Positions 10,226-22,205 are shown, counted from the stretch's first letter. The stretch: DNA of 64,000 nt from Chelonoidis abingdonii (GCF_003597395.2 NC_133774.1:34304155-34368154), one strand, 5' to 3'. Notes: generated by a model not told the origin, from the sequence alone. Program-made: numbers and translations.

Positions 10226-11398
10226 TACATATATTAAGTGACGAACAGACCACGCTTTTGTAAGAACAGACCAAGAGATGCTACAGACACGGAATACTCA
10301 GATTATTGTAGCAATTTTATAAGTGATAAATGTTATAGGCTAGTCATTGTATTGACTCAATGGGGAAACTACAGGATTTCTGCAAGCATTATTTCAGATT
10401 ATTTAATTTTTTTATTATTGACCTTGGCACAGAAAGTGGGAACGTGCTAATAAAGTTTGCAGATGACACAAAGCTGGGAGGTATTGCCAATACAGAGAAG
10501 AACCGGGGTATCATACAGGAAGATCTGGATGACCTTCTAAACTGGAGTAAGTGTCATACGATGAAATTTAATAGTGAAAAGTGCAAGGTCATGCATTTAG
10601 GCATTAATAACAAGAATTTTTGTTATAAGCTGGGGACGCATAAGTTGGAAGTAACAGAGAAGGACCTTGGTGTATTGGTTGATCACAAGATGACTATGAG
10701 CTGTCAATGTGATACAGTCATGAGAAAAGCTAATGTGGTCTTGGGATGCATCAGGCGAGGTATTTACAGTAGAGATAAGGAGGTGTTAGTGTTCTACAAG
10801 GCACTGGTGAGACCTCATCTTGAATACTGCGTGCAGTTCTGGTCTCCCATGTTTAAGGATGAATTCAAACTGGAACAGGTATAGAGAAGGGCTACTAGGA
10901 TGATCCAAGGAATGGAAAACCTGTTTTATGAAAGGAGACTCAAAGAGCTTGGCTTGTTTAGCCTAACCAAAAGAAGGCTGAGGGGAGATATGATTGCTCT
11001 CTATAAATATATCAGAGGGATAAATACCAGGGAGGAAGAGGAATTATTTAAGCTAATTACCAATGTGGACACAAGAACAAATGAATACAAACTGGACATC
11101 AGGAAGTTTAGACTTGAGAGTGGACAAAGGTTTCTAACCATCAGAGAAGTGAAGTTCTGGAACAGCCTTCCAAGGGAAGCCGTGGAGGCAAAAGACATAT
11201 CTGGCTTCAAGACTAAGCTTGATAAGTTTATGGAGGGGATGGTATGGGATAGCCTAATTTTGGCAATTAATTGATCTTTGACTATCAGTGGACCATAGGT
11301 CCAATGGCCTGTGATGGGATGTTAGATGGGGTGGGATCTGAGTTACTACAGAGAATTCTTTCCTGGGTGTCTGGCTGGTGAGTCTTTTCCACATGCTC

Positions 11399-12076
11399 TG
11401 AAGAGCTGAGAAAGAAAACAAAGGAAATTAGCTGTTGCCCCCAGCTAATTAAACAACATATGCACAAACCAATTTGGACACCAAAAATCCAATCCTGTTT
11501 TAAAAAAAGGTAAATTTTATTAAAAATAAAAAGAAAGAAAATACATATGGAACTTGGGCTTTTTGCAAGATCTTAAAAGAAACAATTACAAAAAATAAGC
11601 ATCAAGATTGTTCTCTTGAAGTTCAGCTTAAGGGTTACAAGCAAAACAAAAGCATCCGGGGTTAGCGCAGAGGAGTCCACAAGCCAATAAGAAATTAAAA
11701 AAAATAACCCTAATCGTGTCTTCCTAGACATTCCCTGATTTACTTACATATCTGGGATTTCAGATAATTAGGTTCAAGGTATGAACTGATGGTTTTTCAT
11801 ACCTGGTTTTAAAGATGCTTACAGCATTGCTGCTCTGTGTCTCTACTCTCCGGAGAACAACAGACAAAAAGGGAGTCTTGTTTCAATTTTAAAAAGTTCT
11901 AGCCTTCCGACTGGCTTCTTTGGCCAGGTGCTCACTCAATTCCTTTTATCTATGTAGAGCAATCAGACTTCTTAACCCTTTACAGGCAAGTAGAGAACAG
12001 CTACCAAGAGGGATTTTATAGCTAACTGACTAGGTGGGTGTCCATAAAAGGGAGCTATCCCTCTTCATTTATCACA
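11399..12076 (-). mobile_element. LTR-like block
   Basis: Read on the minus strand, the block starts TGTGATAAATGAAG at 12076. It has a TATAAAA box near 12020 and an AATAAA signal near 11520, the order expected of an LTR. The 3' boundary is uncertain and no 5-bp target duplication was found, so the call is tentative. It follows directly on the truncated CR1 3'UTR. No retroviral gene is seen. Confidence 0.45.
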
Positions 12077-12997
12077 GTGCCGAATTCTATTCTAAAATCC
12101 AGCTATTTTGCACCACTCTGGTTGCCGCTGAAAGTTGAACCCTTTTGAAAATCGGCCTCTCTGTCAGCCAGGACTGGAAATGAAAGTTGAAAAAAACTGC
12201 AGGAAAAGTTGTTTCAGGAGTGAAATTCACCCTTGTCCTGAAGGCTAGCAGAAGGCTGATGTAATTTAAGTCCCATTTCAACTAAGTATATTGACAAACA
12301 GAATTCCCATCCCATGAGGAATTCCAATATTTTGCCATTTTTTTCTTCTTGAATTGGGACAAAAATTCAAAATATTGAAATTTTAAATGGAACAAAAAGT
12401 TCTGAAAAATTACTAATCAGAAACATTAATGTGTTTCATTTACATATTTTTGATCGAAATGAAGCATTTTGACATTGATGCATATAAACATTTTGTTACA
12501 GTTTGTCAACCCAAAATGCTTTCCGGTCAGGTCTCTGTGCCTCTCTGGACCACTGCAATGCCTTATGGTGGTTGTTGTTTTGGGTATCTCATGCTCCAGT
12601 TCTCCCTGATGGGCGCTGCTCCCCAGCTGAATTACATCACCCATCATGGTCTCTTCCTATGGCAGAGCTGCTATGGGCATCTTCAGAATGCCATGATTAT
12701 GATGCATCAAGTGGGTATTGTTTTTGAAAACCTGTCCCTTAGTATCAGCCATAGCTGGAAATAGGAGTCGCATAACACAGTAGGAAATGCTATTTCAAAT
12801 TTAGGGATAAAATTCCCCTCTCTACTGAGGGCCAGCACAAATCCTATGCAATTTAAATCCCATTTAAGCATTATTTTGAGGGCTTAAATAGGATTTAAAT
12901 GGTGCATAGGCCTTGTGCTGAGATCCTGGTGGAAGAGGATTTTTACCCAGATTTCCAGATGGGATGTTTGGAAGAACTTTGGCTGGACATCTTACAT
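12077..12997. other. Unassigned DNA, possible old A/T-rich repeat
   Basis: The AAAATTCAAAATATTGAAATTTT stretch near 12360 resembles AT-rich repeats also seen at 15310 and 30840. Frames of 74-111 residues at 12429-12764 overlap on both strands and have no family features. Confidence 0.35.
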
Positions 12998-13083
12998 GCC
13001 ATATTCTCAGCTAGTGTAAATTAGAGCAGCACCAATGGAATCAATAGACCTATGTCAGTTTATACCAGCAGAAGATCTGGCCC
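12998..13083. repeat. Near-palindromic 'GTGTAAAT...TTTATACCAG' repeat
   Basis: ATTCTCAGCTAGTGTAAATT at the left is mirrored by TTTATACCAGCAGAAGATCTGG at the right, around a CACCAATGGAATCAATAG centre. Similar degraded copies lie near 13265, 25421, 26263, 38345, 42478 and 46125. Confidence 0.6.
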
Positions 13084-13264
13084 ATTAATTTTAAGGAGCT
13101 TCAGCAAACCTTAGCATATTAAGATTCCACCATCACTTATACACAGTATTTTAAAATTAGTGATATTCGTAAACAACTTACTAAATGTTCTTTTTTCTTA
13201 CATGATCTGATATTATTATAAAGCAGGTCATAAATGCAATGTAATTTAATAGACTGAATACAAT

Positions 13265-13376
13265 GGGCTTTATTATACTCTCATTTACACTGGTGTAAAT
13301 CAGGAGTAACTTCCCTTGAAGCCAATGAAGTTAGTGGCATAAAACAAGTGTAAGTGAGAAGAGACTCAGTGGCTCA
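13265..13376. repeat. Near-palindromic repeat, second copy
   Basis: CATTTACACTGGTGTAAATC (itself a short palindrome), a CCAATGAAG centre and AAACAAGTGTAAGTGAGA at the right repeat the plan of the copy at 12998. Confidence 0.55.
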
Positions 13377-13980
13377 TTATACTCAAATAGAACTTCATTC
13401 AAAAGTGTGACATATTCTTCATAGTGTTTACATTATTAAATAATTAAATAACTCATCTAGACAGCTACACATTTCCTTAGTAGATAACATGTTTTCTAGT
13501 CAATTTCCCAATCTTTTTTTTTCTATTGTGTTTTCTGGTCAATTGTACAGGCTTCTCCTTCTACTCAGAGTTTGCTAACAGATATTGATTGACTCTATTT
13601 ATAATAAATACTAGAAGAGAACCTGTACAAAATTCCAACAATGGGATATAATTACCATACATTTACCAAAAAACCCACCCCAATCCTGATATCTTTATTC
13701 TGTTATTGATTGCTGAAATTACAGAACTGTATTTGTCTGAATGATAGGGTTGTATTTATTATATTTAAAGGATGCTAAGTGAAAACCTTTAAGCATCAGC
13801 TTTAACTACTGCCTCCTCTTTTATAAATTACATACTTCAAAAACAAATGTGGAAGAAAAATGTGGAAGAAAACATTAGAACCTATTTGTTTTACATATTT
13901 CTGCTGTCCATGGAAAGTTATATGCATACTGCAGCAATTGTAAAGTGTACATTACTTATAATAGAACAATGCTGTATAAC
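13377..13980. other. Unassigned AT-rich DNA
   Basis: No gene or recognisable repeat; AT-rich with several in-frame stops in all frames. Confidence 0.4.
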
Positions 13981-13993
13981 ATTATTTTGATAA

Positions 13994-14190
13994 GTATTAG
14001 AGGGGTAGTCGTGTTAGTTAGGATCTGTAAAAGCATCAAAGAGTCCTGTGGCACCTTATAGACTAAACAGACGTATTGGAGCATGAGCTTTCGTGGGTGA
14101 ATGCATCCGACGAAGTAGGTATTCACCCACGAAAGCTCATGCTTCAATACGTCTGTTTAGTCTATAAGGCGCCACAGGACTCTTTGATGC
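13994..14190. mobile_element. Foldback retroposon A with 13-bp target duplication
   Basis: The flanks ATTATTTTGATAA (13981-13993) and ATTATTTTAATAA (14191-14203) match at 12 of 13 positions, marking an insertion. The element opens with an unpaired head containing GTAGTCGTGTTAG. Two 70-nt arms follow, 14033-14102 and 14121-14190, which are inverted copies of each other (GCATCAAAGAGTCCTGTGGC at one end, its inverse at the other). The 18-base centre holds CATCCGACGAAGTAGG. A hairpin at 14107-14135 has a CCGACGAA / GTAGGT-ATTC-ACCCAC / GAAAGC layout. The same plan occurs at 48960. No protein is encoded. Confidence 0.8.
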
Positions 14191-14203
14191 ATTATTTTAA
14201 TAA

Positions 14204-15440
14204 TGATTTAGCACAGTCAATAGCTTGGAAAATTTTACTTTTCCTTAATCCCGAGACAGCTTGTAAGACAGTTGGACTGTATGAAATTGCAGAGATATTC
14301 CTCTGACTCACCCTGGCAATCAGACCAGTTGGATCTCCTCTTCAAAGCTTCACTCAACAAGACCAAAGGCTGAGTATCTCTTGGAGATGAGAGAAAGAAA
14401 GTATTTCAGTGAGAAGCCCTGGAAAAGGACAATCTGTGAGGAAGCTAAAGTTTAGGACAATCCTCATAAATATGATTTTTCCTCAGAGCTTTGTTGTTTA
14501 AATTAAGTCTCTGAAGAAGCAAAATAAAGACAACCACCAAGACAGCAATGAGTTGGAGAAAAATCTGTCATGTATTGGGAATGATTCAGAAAACCTGCAG
14601 AAATACAACCATATTTTTCTAATATTCTTATGAAAACAATCTCTGAGAGGTTATAAACCAGCTAGATTAAATCCAACAGCTTGGGGATTCAGGCTTTTGC
14701 AACAGAAACTCCAGCTCTAGTGAAAATTATAGTTTATTGGAATTAATATAAATTAACATTATATTTTTACCAGAAAATAACAAACAGGAACAAAATTTAT
14801 CCCATAAAACCTGATAACCAGAAAGACCGCCAAAGGATTATTTTAAATAGAGTAGTATCTATTTAGGACCTTAAATCCAGAAACTGCCCTCCCTTTCTGG
14901 GGGATGGAGCTGTTATTCCTCATGCCTAGGTCACATGATTAGCCTTGCCTCAAATTAGTCCGCCAACCAGGAGACAAGAATGGTGTCTGTGTCTCCCCTT
15001 GTGCCCCTAGAGATATGGTGCCACTAGCAGTGTGTGTATATAAATATTGTCTTAGAAGCCCTAGGAGAGTAAGAAGCTCTCCCCCATAGAAAGTAAATTT
15101 CATTTTGAAACCAGTAACAGAGATTAGAGCATAATATAACAGAACATACCCAAAATATCTCTATATATAACAAGGGCCCAAATTCAGGAAAGCATCCCTA
15201 GTCAGGAATGCACTTAAGAATGTGTTTAACTTTACACTGTACTTTCCTGATCAAGAACTGAGAGTTTTGTGTGTAATATATTACAAAAAATTAAAGATAT
15301 AAATAGGTTAGGTCAAAAAATTTTCTGTCAAAACTGTTTTATGACAAAAAGTTGGGGTTTTATATTTTTTGTGAAAACACTGCTTTTCAGGAAAATTTCA
15401 ATTTTGGGTTGAAAAAATGAACACCCAAACCAAAATATTT
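14204..15440. other. Unassigned DNA
   Basis: No gene or clear repeat. About 15310-15430 is an A/T-rich stretch with AAAATTTTC words, probably a decayed dispersed repeat. Confidence 0.4.
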
Positions 15441-18105
15441 TATCATAGAATCATAGTATATCAGGGTTGGAAGAGACCTCAGAAGGTCATCTAGTCCAAC
15501 CCCCTGCTCAAAGCAGGACAGATTCTCAACTAAATCATCACAGCCAGGACTTCGTCAAGCCTGACCTTAAAAACCTCTAAGGAAGGAGATTCTGCCACCT
15601 CCCTAGGAAACCCATTCCAGTGCTTCACCACCCTCCCAGAAAAAAAGTTTTTCCTAATATCCAACCTAAATCTCCCCCACTGCAACTTGAGACCATTACG
15701 CCTTGTTCTGTTATCTGGTACCACTGACAACAGTCTAGATCCAGCCTCTTTGGAACCCCTGTTCAGGTAGCTGAAAGCAGCTATCCAATCCCCCCCATCG
15801 TTCTTCTCTTCTGCAGACTAAACAACACCAGTTCCCTCAGCCTCTCTTCACAAGTCATATGCTCCAGCCCCCTAATCATTTTTGTTGCCCTCCTCTGGAC
15901 TCTTTTCCATTTTTCCACATCCTTCTTGTAGTGTGGGGCCCAAAACTGGACACATAACTCCAGATGAAGCCTCACCAATGTCGAATAGAGGGGAATGATC
16001 ACGTCCCTCAATCTGCTGGCAATGCTCCTACTTATACAGCCCAAAATGCCATTAGCCTTCTTGGCAACAAGGGCACACTGTTGACTCATTATCCAGCTTC
16101 TATGTCCACTGTAACACCTAAGGTTTTTTTCTGCAGAATTGCTGCCTAGCACTTGGTCCCTAGTCTGTAGCAGTGCATGGGATTTTCCGTCCTAAGTGCA
16201 GGACTCTACCTGTCCTTGTTGAACCTCACCAGATTTCTTTGCCCAATTCCTCTAATTTGTCTAGGTCTCTTGATCCTATCCCTACACTCCAGCATATCTA
16301 ACCACTCTTCCCAGTTTAGTGTCATCTGCTAACTTGCTGAGAGTGCAGTCCATGCCATCATCCAATATCATAATGAAAATATTGAACAAAACCAGCCACA
16401 GGACCACCCTTGGGCACTCTGCTTGATACCGGCTTCAACTACACATTGAGCCCAATGATCTAGCCAGCTTTTTTATTCCACCTTACAGTCCATTCATCCA
16501 GCCATACTGTTTAACTTGCCTGCAAGAATACTGTGGGAGACCGTATCAAAAGCTTTGCTAAAGTCAAGAATAACATGATCACTGCTTTCCCCTCAACCAC
16601 AGAGCCAGTTTTCTCATCATAGAGGCAATTAGGTAGTCAGGCATGACTTGCCCCTTGTGGAATCCAGCTGTGACTGTTCCTGATCACTTTCTCTCCTCTA
16701 AGTGCAACAGAATTGAGTCTTGAGTACCTGCTCCATGATTTTTCCAGGGACTGAGGTGAGGTTGACTGGCCTGTAGTTCCCTGGATCCTCCTTCTTCCCA
16801 TTTTTAAAGATGGGTACAGCATAATCTTTCCAGTCATCTGGGACCTCCACTGATGCCATAAGGTTCAAAGATACTGGCCATGGCTCTGCAATCACATCCG
16901 CTAACTCTTTAGCACCCAGATGCAGCGCAGTCTGGCCCCTGGACTTGTGTTCATTCCAGCTTTTCTAAATAGTCCTGAAACTACTTCTTTCTCACAAAGG
17001 CTGGTCACCTCCTCTCCATGCTGTGCTGCCAGCTGGCAGTAGTCTGTGGCGACTCTTGTTTATGAAGCAAGAGGCGAAAAAAGCATTGAGTACTTAGGTT
17101 TCTCACATCCTCTGTACTAGGTTGCTCCTTCATTCAGTAGGGACCCACACTTTCCTTGACTTTCTTCTTGTTTGCTAACATACTGAAGAGAACCCTTCTT
17201 GTTACTCTTAACATCTCTTGCTAATTGCAACTCAAGTGTGATTTGGCCTTCCTGATTTCACTCCTGAATGCTGAGCAATATTTTTTATATACTCCTCCTG
17301 GTCATTTTTCCAATCTCCCACTTCTTGTAAAGCTTCTTTTTTGTGTTTAAGATCAGCAAGGATTTCACTGTTAAGCCAAGCTGGTCTCCTGGCGATATTT
17401 ACTATTCTTTCTACACATCAGGATGGTTTGTTCCTGCAACCTCAATAAGGATTCTTTAAAGTTCAGCCAGCTATCCTGGACTCCTTTCTCCCTCATATTA
17501 TTCTCCCAGGGGTTCCTGTCCATCAGTTCCCTGAGGGAGTCAAAGTCTGCTTTTCTGAAGTCCAGGGTCCGTATTCTGCTGCTCTCCTTTCTTCCTTGTG
17601 TCAGGATCCTGAACTCGACCATCTCATTGTCACTGCCTCTCAGGTTCCCATTCACTTTTGCTTCCCCTACTAATTCTTCCCTGTTTGTGAGCAGCACGTC
17701 AAGAAGAGCTCTGCCCCTAGTTGGTTCCTCCAGCACTTGCACTAGGAAATTGTCCCCTACACTTTCCAAAAACTTCCTGGATTGTCTGTGCACCGCTGTA
17801 TTGCTCTCCCAGCAGATATCAGGGTGATTGAAGTCCCCTGTGAGAACCAGGGCCTATGATCTAGTAACTTCTGCTAGTTGACGGAAGAAAGCCTCATCCA
17901 CCTCATCCCCCTGGTCAGGTAGTCTATAGCAGACTTCCACCATGACAACACCCTGGTTGCTCACACTTCTAAACTTAATCCAGAGACTTTCAGGTTTTTC
18001 TGCAGTTTCATACTGGAGCTCTGAGCAGTCACACTGCTCTCTTACATACAGTGCAACTCCCCTGCCTTTTCTGCCCTGCCTGCCCTTCCTCTGTCCCCAT
18101 GGCAA
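15441..18105 (-). mobile_element. Long CR1 LINE copy, minus strand
   Basis: The 3' end (plus-strand left edge, ATAGAATCATAGTATATC) is the octamer-type CR1 tail. Moving right on the minus strand come the C-terminal RT ([49 protein letters not shown], in pieces, 15780-16000), RT core remnants near 16640-16900, and the linker and endonuclease parts at 17371-18100 (LVQVLEEPTRGRALLDVLLTN, GVALYVREQCDCSELQYE). About 2.65 kb survives, truncated within the endonuclease. It is the same family as the copy at 41070 and differs from the subfamilies at 452 and 6380. Confidence 0.88.
15530..18100 (-). pseudogene. CR1 ORF2 remnant
   Basis: Open pieces on the minus strand at 17854-18228, 17371-17793, 16637-16895, 15781-16152 and 15530-15730 are successive parts of one endonuclease/RT protein, separated by frameshifts and stops. 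VCYRLPDQGDEVDEAFFRQL and DVLLTNREELVGEAKV are characteristic CR1 endonuclease blocks. Not functional. Confidence 0.85.
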
Positions 18106-18235
18106 CAAAAGCAGCAGCTGGGAGCAGTTAATTCTGTGGTGGGCAACCTGCCGCACAGACTGGCTGCCACTTCCCACAGCTCCCATTGGCCGGGAGTTTT
18201 TGATGATAGTTGTCATGATAGTTGTCAAGCCAGAT
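18106..18235. repeat. Fragment resembling the 24400 hAT element
   Basis: GTGGTGGGCAACCTGC and CAGCTCCCATTGGCCGGGAG resemble parts of the hAT element at 24400-25113. It directly abuts the truncated end of the CR1 and may be the reason the CR1 stops here. Confidence 0.4.
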
Positions 18236-18988
18236 GTGGCTTGTTTTCTAAAAAAAACTGACTGAAAATGTTATTCTCGGTTAAATTAACAGAAATGTCA
18301 CTTGAACAGCAGGGATAATTCTTTAATAAGGACAAAAGGTGTGAGCTTTTGAAGTATGACAGAGCTAATTTACGACTGACCTAATGTATTAGGATGGAAT
18401 AGGCCAAAGGTCGGATCAGAATCCTGTTCCAAATGTCTCCAAATGTCTCCAAAGACTTGGAACATGTTATGTGCTGCGTCTCCTGAGAGAAAGAACTCTA
18501 GGAGGAGTGTGGGAAAGTTGGCTTTACTCCACCTCATTATTACATGGATTCTGGGCTTCTGTGAGTTTCAAAAGGGCCCTACATAAAATACAACCACCCA
18601 GAATCCTTGTTTCACTCAGTGCTATGACCCTGACACTTCCCACCACTGAACTTCCCATCCCCAGCACACTGATACACAGGGGCCTATGAGGAAGGCAGTG
18701 TTGGGCTGCTTATACAAACCCATTAATCCTGGGCTGAGGTAATTCTCCCTATGCCCCTTCCAGCTCTTTTACATTGCTTCTATACACCACAGTCCACGAA
18801 AGAATGTGGCAAAGGATGTGTTCAGATTTGAGATTCTGATTCTTCTGTAATATGGCCTTGATTAATGTAGCATTGTTGCTAAAATTTTGAACCATTGGCA
18901 CAAATACTGCAGCTCCACTGGTGGTATCATCACTGGGAGTGCTAGTGTAGACTGGCCACCAGGGTTATAACTACTCTATCATCTAGGC
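18236..18988. other. Unassigned DNA
   Basis: No gene or family recognised. A tandem TCCAAATGTC doublet lies near 18430. Confidence 0.4.
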
Positions 18989-19526
18989 CACTGGTTCACA
19001 ACCAAGGATACACATACTCTTGGGGATACGCCAAGGTCAACTCACCTAAATCAGTGTTTCTTAACCTGGGGGTTATGACTCTTGAGGAGAGTCGCAGAAT
19101 GGGCTTAGGGAGGGGTTGCAAGTGCAGGGCCAGCAATAGGGGTAGTAAGCAGGGCAATTGGCCAGGGCCCCATGCCACAGCCCCTGTAAAGCTAAGTTAC
19201 ACGCTTCAGCTCCAGGTGGTGGGACTGTGGCTTCAGCCCCACTGCCTGGGGCTCCAGCTTCAGAGAAGGCTCATACGTGAAAAACAGGCTCAGGTATCAC
19301 ACTGAAATGTGAGTACAATATTTATATTCCAATCAGTTTATTTTATAATTATACGGTAAAAATGAGAAAGTCAGCAATTTCTCAGTAAAATGTGCTGTGA
19401 CACTTTTGTATTTTTATGTCTGATTTTGTAAGGAAGTCGTTTTTAAGTGAGGTAAACCACAGGGTATGCACGACAAATCAGATTCCTGAAAGGGATACGA
19501 TAGTCTGGAAAGGTTGAGAACCATTG
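18989..19526. mobile_element. hAT-type non-autonomous element (CACTGGTTCACAACC ends)
   Basis: The left end CACTGGTTCACAACC and the inverse of the right end, CAATGGTTCTCAACC, form 15-bp terminal inverted repeats of hAT (Charlie) style. The flanking 8-mers ATCTAGGC and ACCTAGAG match at 5 of 8, consistent with a worn 8-bp target duplication. Inside, another hAT-like end (CAGTGTTTCTTAACCTGGGG at about 19052) suggests a nested or composite element. No transposase frame. Confidence 0.7.
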
Positions 19527-19534
19527 ACCTAGAG

Positions 19535-21751
19535 GATCCTGGGTAGGGTTGGTCATCATAATAGTTAAAACTGCAGTGCCAGCCAGTGGGTAGTACTTTC
19601 TCCATTGCTACTATTGGTGGTAGTGTCTTGTGGGGGGAACATAAAATGATTATGTAGATTAAACCCATGAGACGCACTAAGATGTAGGTATGAATACGAT
19701 TTTATCATGGTAAAACACAGAATAGTTATGGGGAAAATGTACAAAATCACAGCATGGTCATGGCAGGGACGAAGCGAAAGCCAGAGCCTCACTGCCCGGG
19801 GCTGAAGCTGAAGCCAAAGAAGTCATGCAGATCTGTTGAAGTCACAGAAACCATGACCTCTGTGACCAAATCATATCCTTAGATATAGTACATGAGAGGT
19901 TTCCATCTTTTGGTTTTAAAATCCTTGTTTAAAATGGACCAAAATTGACTAATATAAATCTGTGGGGGGATGACTCTGAGCTCACTTACATCAGCTTCAT
20001 AGCAGTGTAATTTTGTCAACTACTTCCATCAGTCCTGATTTATATGCCTGCTGTCCTGCTCATCATATTTTACCTTGCATTTACACATCCAGCTCTCTGC
20101 TCATATTCTGCACAGGAATAAATCCTCAGAGAAGTTATTTACCTGACATTAATTTAAACAAAACCAGCACAAGTACCTTTGCTCAAATCAGTGATACGTG
20201 GGGAGGGTCTTCTCTTTGCTGGAGGCTCTTTGGTTGGATTGGATCAGGGCTCCATTTAGTCTTATTAACTGCCACTGATTGCTTAGACTGTATCTAATAT
20301 AAAAGATTGCCATTAAGGATCAATTGTCACAGCTTCACTTAACCAGTCAGGGCAGCAAGAGGGAGTAAGGACACTAACCCTGATCACACTGGGAGACCAG
20401 GCTTGGGCTTAGAGTAGGGAGCTATTAGCTCAGTATTCCCCACTCATCCGTCCCCTTAGTCATCAACCCGATGAGTTGGGGGGTGGGGGAATTGAATCAC
20501 TCCACAAAATGGGTGATGGTAATTTACTCCTTCCTCAGCACAAGGGAGGATTATGACTCTGAGGCGTAATTCAGTCCCTAGTTGGTTCCTGGGACAGTGC
20601 CGATTTGTACTGCCCCTTACTCAGACGTGATTGAAAAATTGCAATCTAGCCCAAGATAATTCTTGCCACTCAAGGGAAGAATCCTTTACATAGCGTGGTT
20701 CTAAAATGCATCCACTTGCTAACTCTCCTATCTGTCATGCCTGCACTCCATGCAAAAGTTGACAGATATTTTCACTATACATTTTTGGTGTTGCTCTTAG
20801 ATTGATTTTTCTTCTGCATCAGAACTTTGACATTTGCTAAAGTACATTTCCCCCTTTCCCCCACCCACAGTCCTTGAGTTTATCCTCCTAGATCTCTCAT
20901 AAATCACAATTTGATGAAAATTTCCACTGTATACAGCTCATGAAATAATAACCTGCTCTCTTCTGTATCTTTCTGCAACCTTCATTAGTTTTAATTTCTC
21001 AGCCTTTATGGGGAGATCAATGGATTGAAACTCATGTGTCACAAAGACCGCCTAGCAGTTTTCATTCTGTGAAGATTTAGATGGAGGGAAATAAAATTGC
21101 ATCTGTTAACTCAAGATTGCTTAATTAGTTTTTTCTCCTTATTCCAATCAGATCTGAGAAGGGTGTGGGAAGGTGGGTGCTAGTGAACTTATCAAATCTA
21201 TTCCATCAGTATGAGTGACATGTTTCCATCCATGAGTGACACCAGTATTGGCTGCAACTAAGACCACACTCACTGTCCAGTAGTGCTCGTACAAGTCATA
21301 TACAGGTCTTGTCCTCTTAGTCTTTCCAGTCAGCTTTCTTGAACCCCGTTTAAATAACAAACAATAACTCGCTCTGGATAGGCAGAAAAAGAGATGATAT
21401 GCACAGATGTGTCAAAGTAAAACATAATACACAAAGAAAAAATAAAAGAGAGTATGGGAGGAAAAAAAGAACATTTAACCATAAACATCAATGGCATTCA
21501 TGGGAAGAAAGCGAACAGATTATAGAGCATTTCATCCTTTGGCCTATTATATGCACTCATACCTCAATGATGGCAGGATTAAAAATGGCAGGAGAGAAAT
21601 ATTTCTCAGGATTAATTTATTTCTATTTTGCTAAGCATATGCAAATGTATAAAATGTTCCCAATTAACTTATTTAGCCCCCTCTATGGACCTGATCCAAC
21701 AAAGCATCCTTATTCCCTATGTCATTTATACACCTGCCGCCTTAGGAACTA
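19535..21751. other. Unassigned DNA
   Basis: No gene supported. Short frames such as 21399-21785 (128 residues, Lys/His-rich start) have no motif and no conserved context. CCACAAAATGGGTGATGG near 20500 may belong to a dispersed repeat. Confidence 0.35.
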
Positions 21752-21872
21752 TGGGCCAGATTTAAAAAAGTATCTAGGCACCTAAAGATGCAGATTGGTG
21801 GCTAGTGGGATTTACAAAAGCATCTAAGCAGGTTAGGCACCTAATTCCTGTTGAAAGCATTGGCTTTAAAAA
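21752..21872. repeat. Palindromic 'GGCACCTAA' repeat copy
   Basis: CAGATTTAAAAAAGTATCTAGG and TTAAAAATCTAGCTG form the outer inverted ends, with GGCACCTAAAGATGCAGATT inside. It belongs with the copies at 2304, 45960 and 54970. Confidence 0.55.
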
Positions 21873-21904
21873 TCTAGCTGTATAAATCCATGGGACTTAG
21901 GCAT

Positions 21905-22180
21905 GTCATCATCATCATCACCACTCCCATAACTGCATTGATTGTTGGGGCACCATCACTGATGAGCAATCAAACAATTGTCTCCACCCTTGATGATTGT
22001 GAGTCAGTGCTTGAGTCTCCAGGAAGTCAATTCCTGTCCACTCTTTTATGTTGTCAGTCCATCTCTTCTTCTGTCTATCTCTTCTTCTCTTCCCTTGTAC
22101 TGTCCTTTGGAGGATGGTATTGGATAGGCCAGATGATCTTGTTAAATGGCCGTACCACTTCAGCTTGAGCGTCTTCACAT
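21905..22180 (-). mobile_element. LINE 3' fragment with (GAT)n tail
   Basis: The minus-strand frame (22178 down to 21918) reads LKWYGHLTRSSGLSNTILQ, then VQGKRRRDRQKKRWTDNIKEWTG, the recognisable C-terminus of a LINE reverse transcriptase outside the CR1 group. The element ends at the plus-strand left edge in a CATCATCATCATCA run, i.e. a (GAT)n 3' tail, as in RTE-like LINEs. The clade is uncertain. It is severely 5'-truncated. Confidence 0.65.
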
Positions 22181-22205
22181 GTTCTTAAATCCTAAGTCCT
22201 TTAAA

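Larger units (their letters stand above)
8040..11274 (+). pseudogene. CR1 ORF2: APE-type endonuclease plus RT, broken
   Basis: Endonuclease segments run from LRCLYTNARNLGNKMEELE (about 8250) through GGGVILYINDEV (about 8440) to GDFIFPDIDW (8678-8707) and LGSSDHELI (about 8872-8898), with the catalytic Asp at 8681-8683 and His at 8887-8889. The usual Asn after GDF is Ile. The RT begins near 9690 (EVEAKLKQLNGTKS) and reaches IANIVPIFKKGKKCDPGN near 9930. The fingers/palm region with motifs A and B is then missing, and the frame resumes at FADDTKLGG (10456-10482). The thumb and C-terminal part to 11274 are well kept: [51 protein letters not shown] short duplication of ATGTGATCCGGGTAAT lies at about 9925 and 9965. 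Stops occur throughout. Confidence 0.85.
6380..11398 (+). mobile_element. Near-full-length CR1 LINE with three insertions
   Basis: A GC-rich 5'UTR with direct runs of GGTGGTGG (about 6400-6760) precedes an ORF1 remnant (about 6800-8020), an ORF2 remnant (about 8040-11272) and the first part of a CR1 3'UTR (CCAATGGCCTGTGATGGGA, CTGGCTGGTGAGTC). It ends about where an LTR-like block begins. Three foreign pieces interrupt it: a Cry-SINE (7500-7675), a solo LTR (9227-9415) and a MIR-like stretch (about 10080-10225). Many in-frame stops show it is inactive. A 5' end this complete is unusual for CR1, which is nearly always 5'-truncated. Confidence 0.88.

Noticed and set aside
11399..12076. A definite LTR with target duplication
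   Set aside because: The 5' side is convincing, but no 3' boundary or matching 5-mer was found, so it was kept only as LTR-like.
12429..12764. A host exon (frames of 74-111 residues)
   Set aside because: No conserved domain, competing frames on both strands, and no plausible splice partners nearby.
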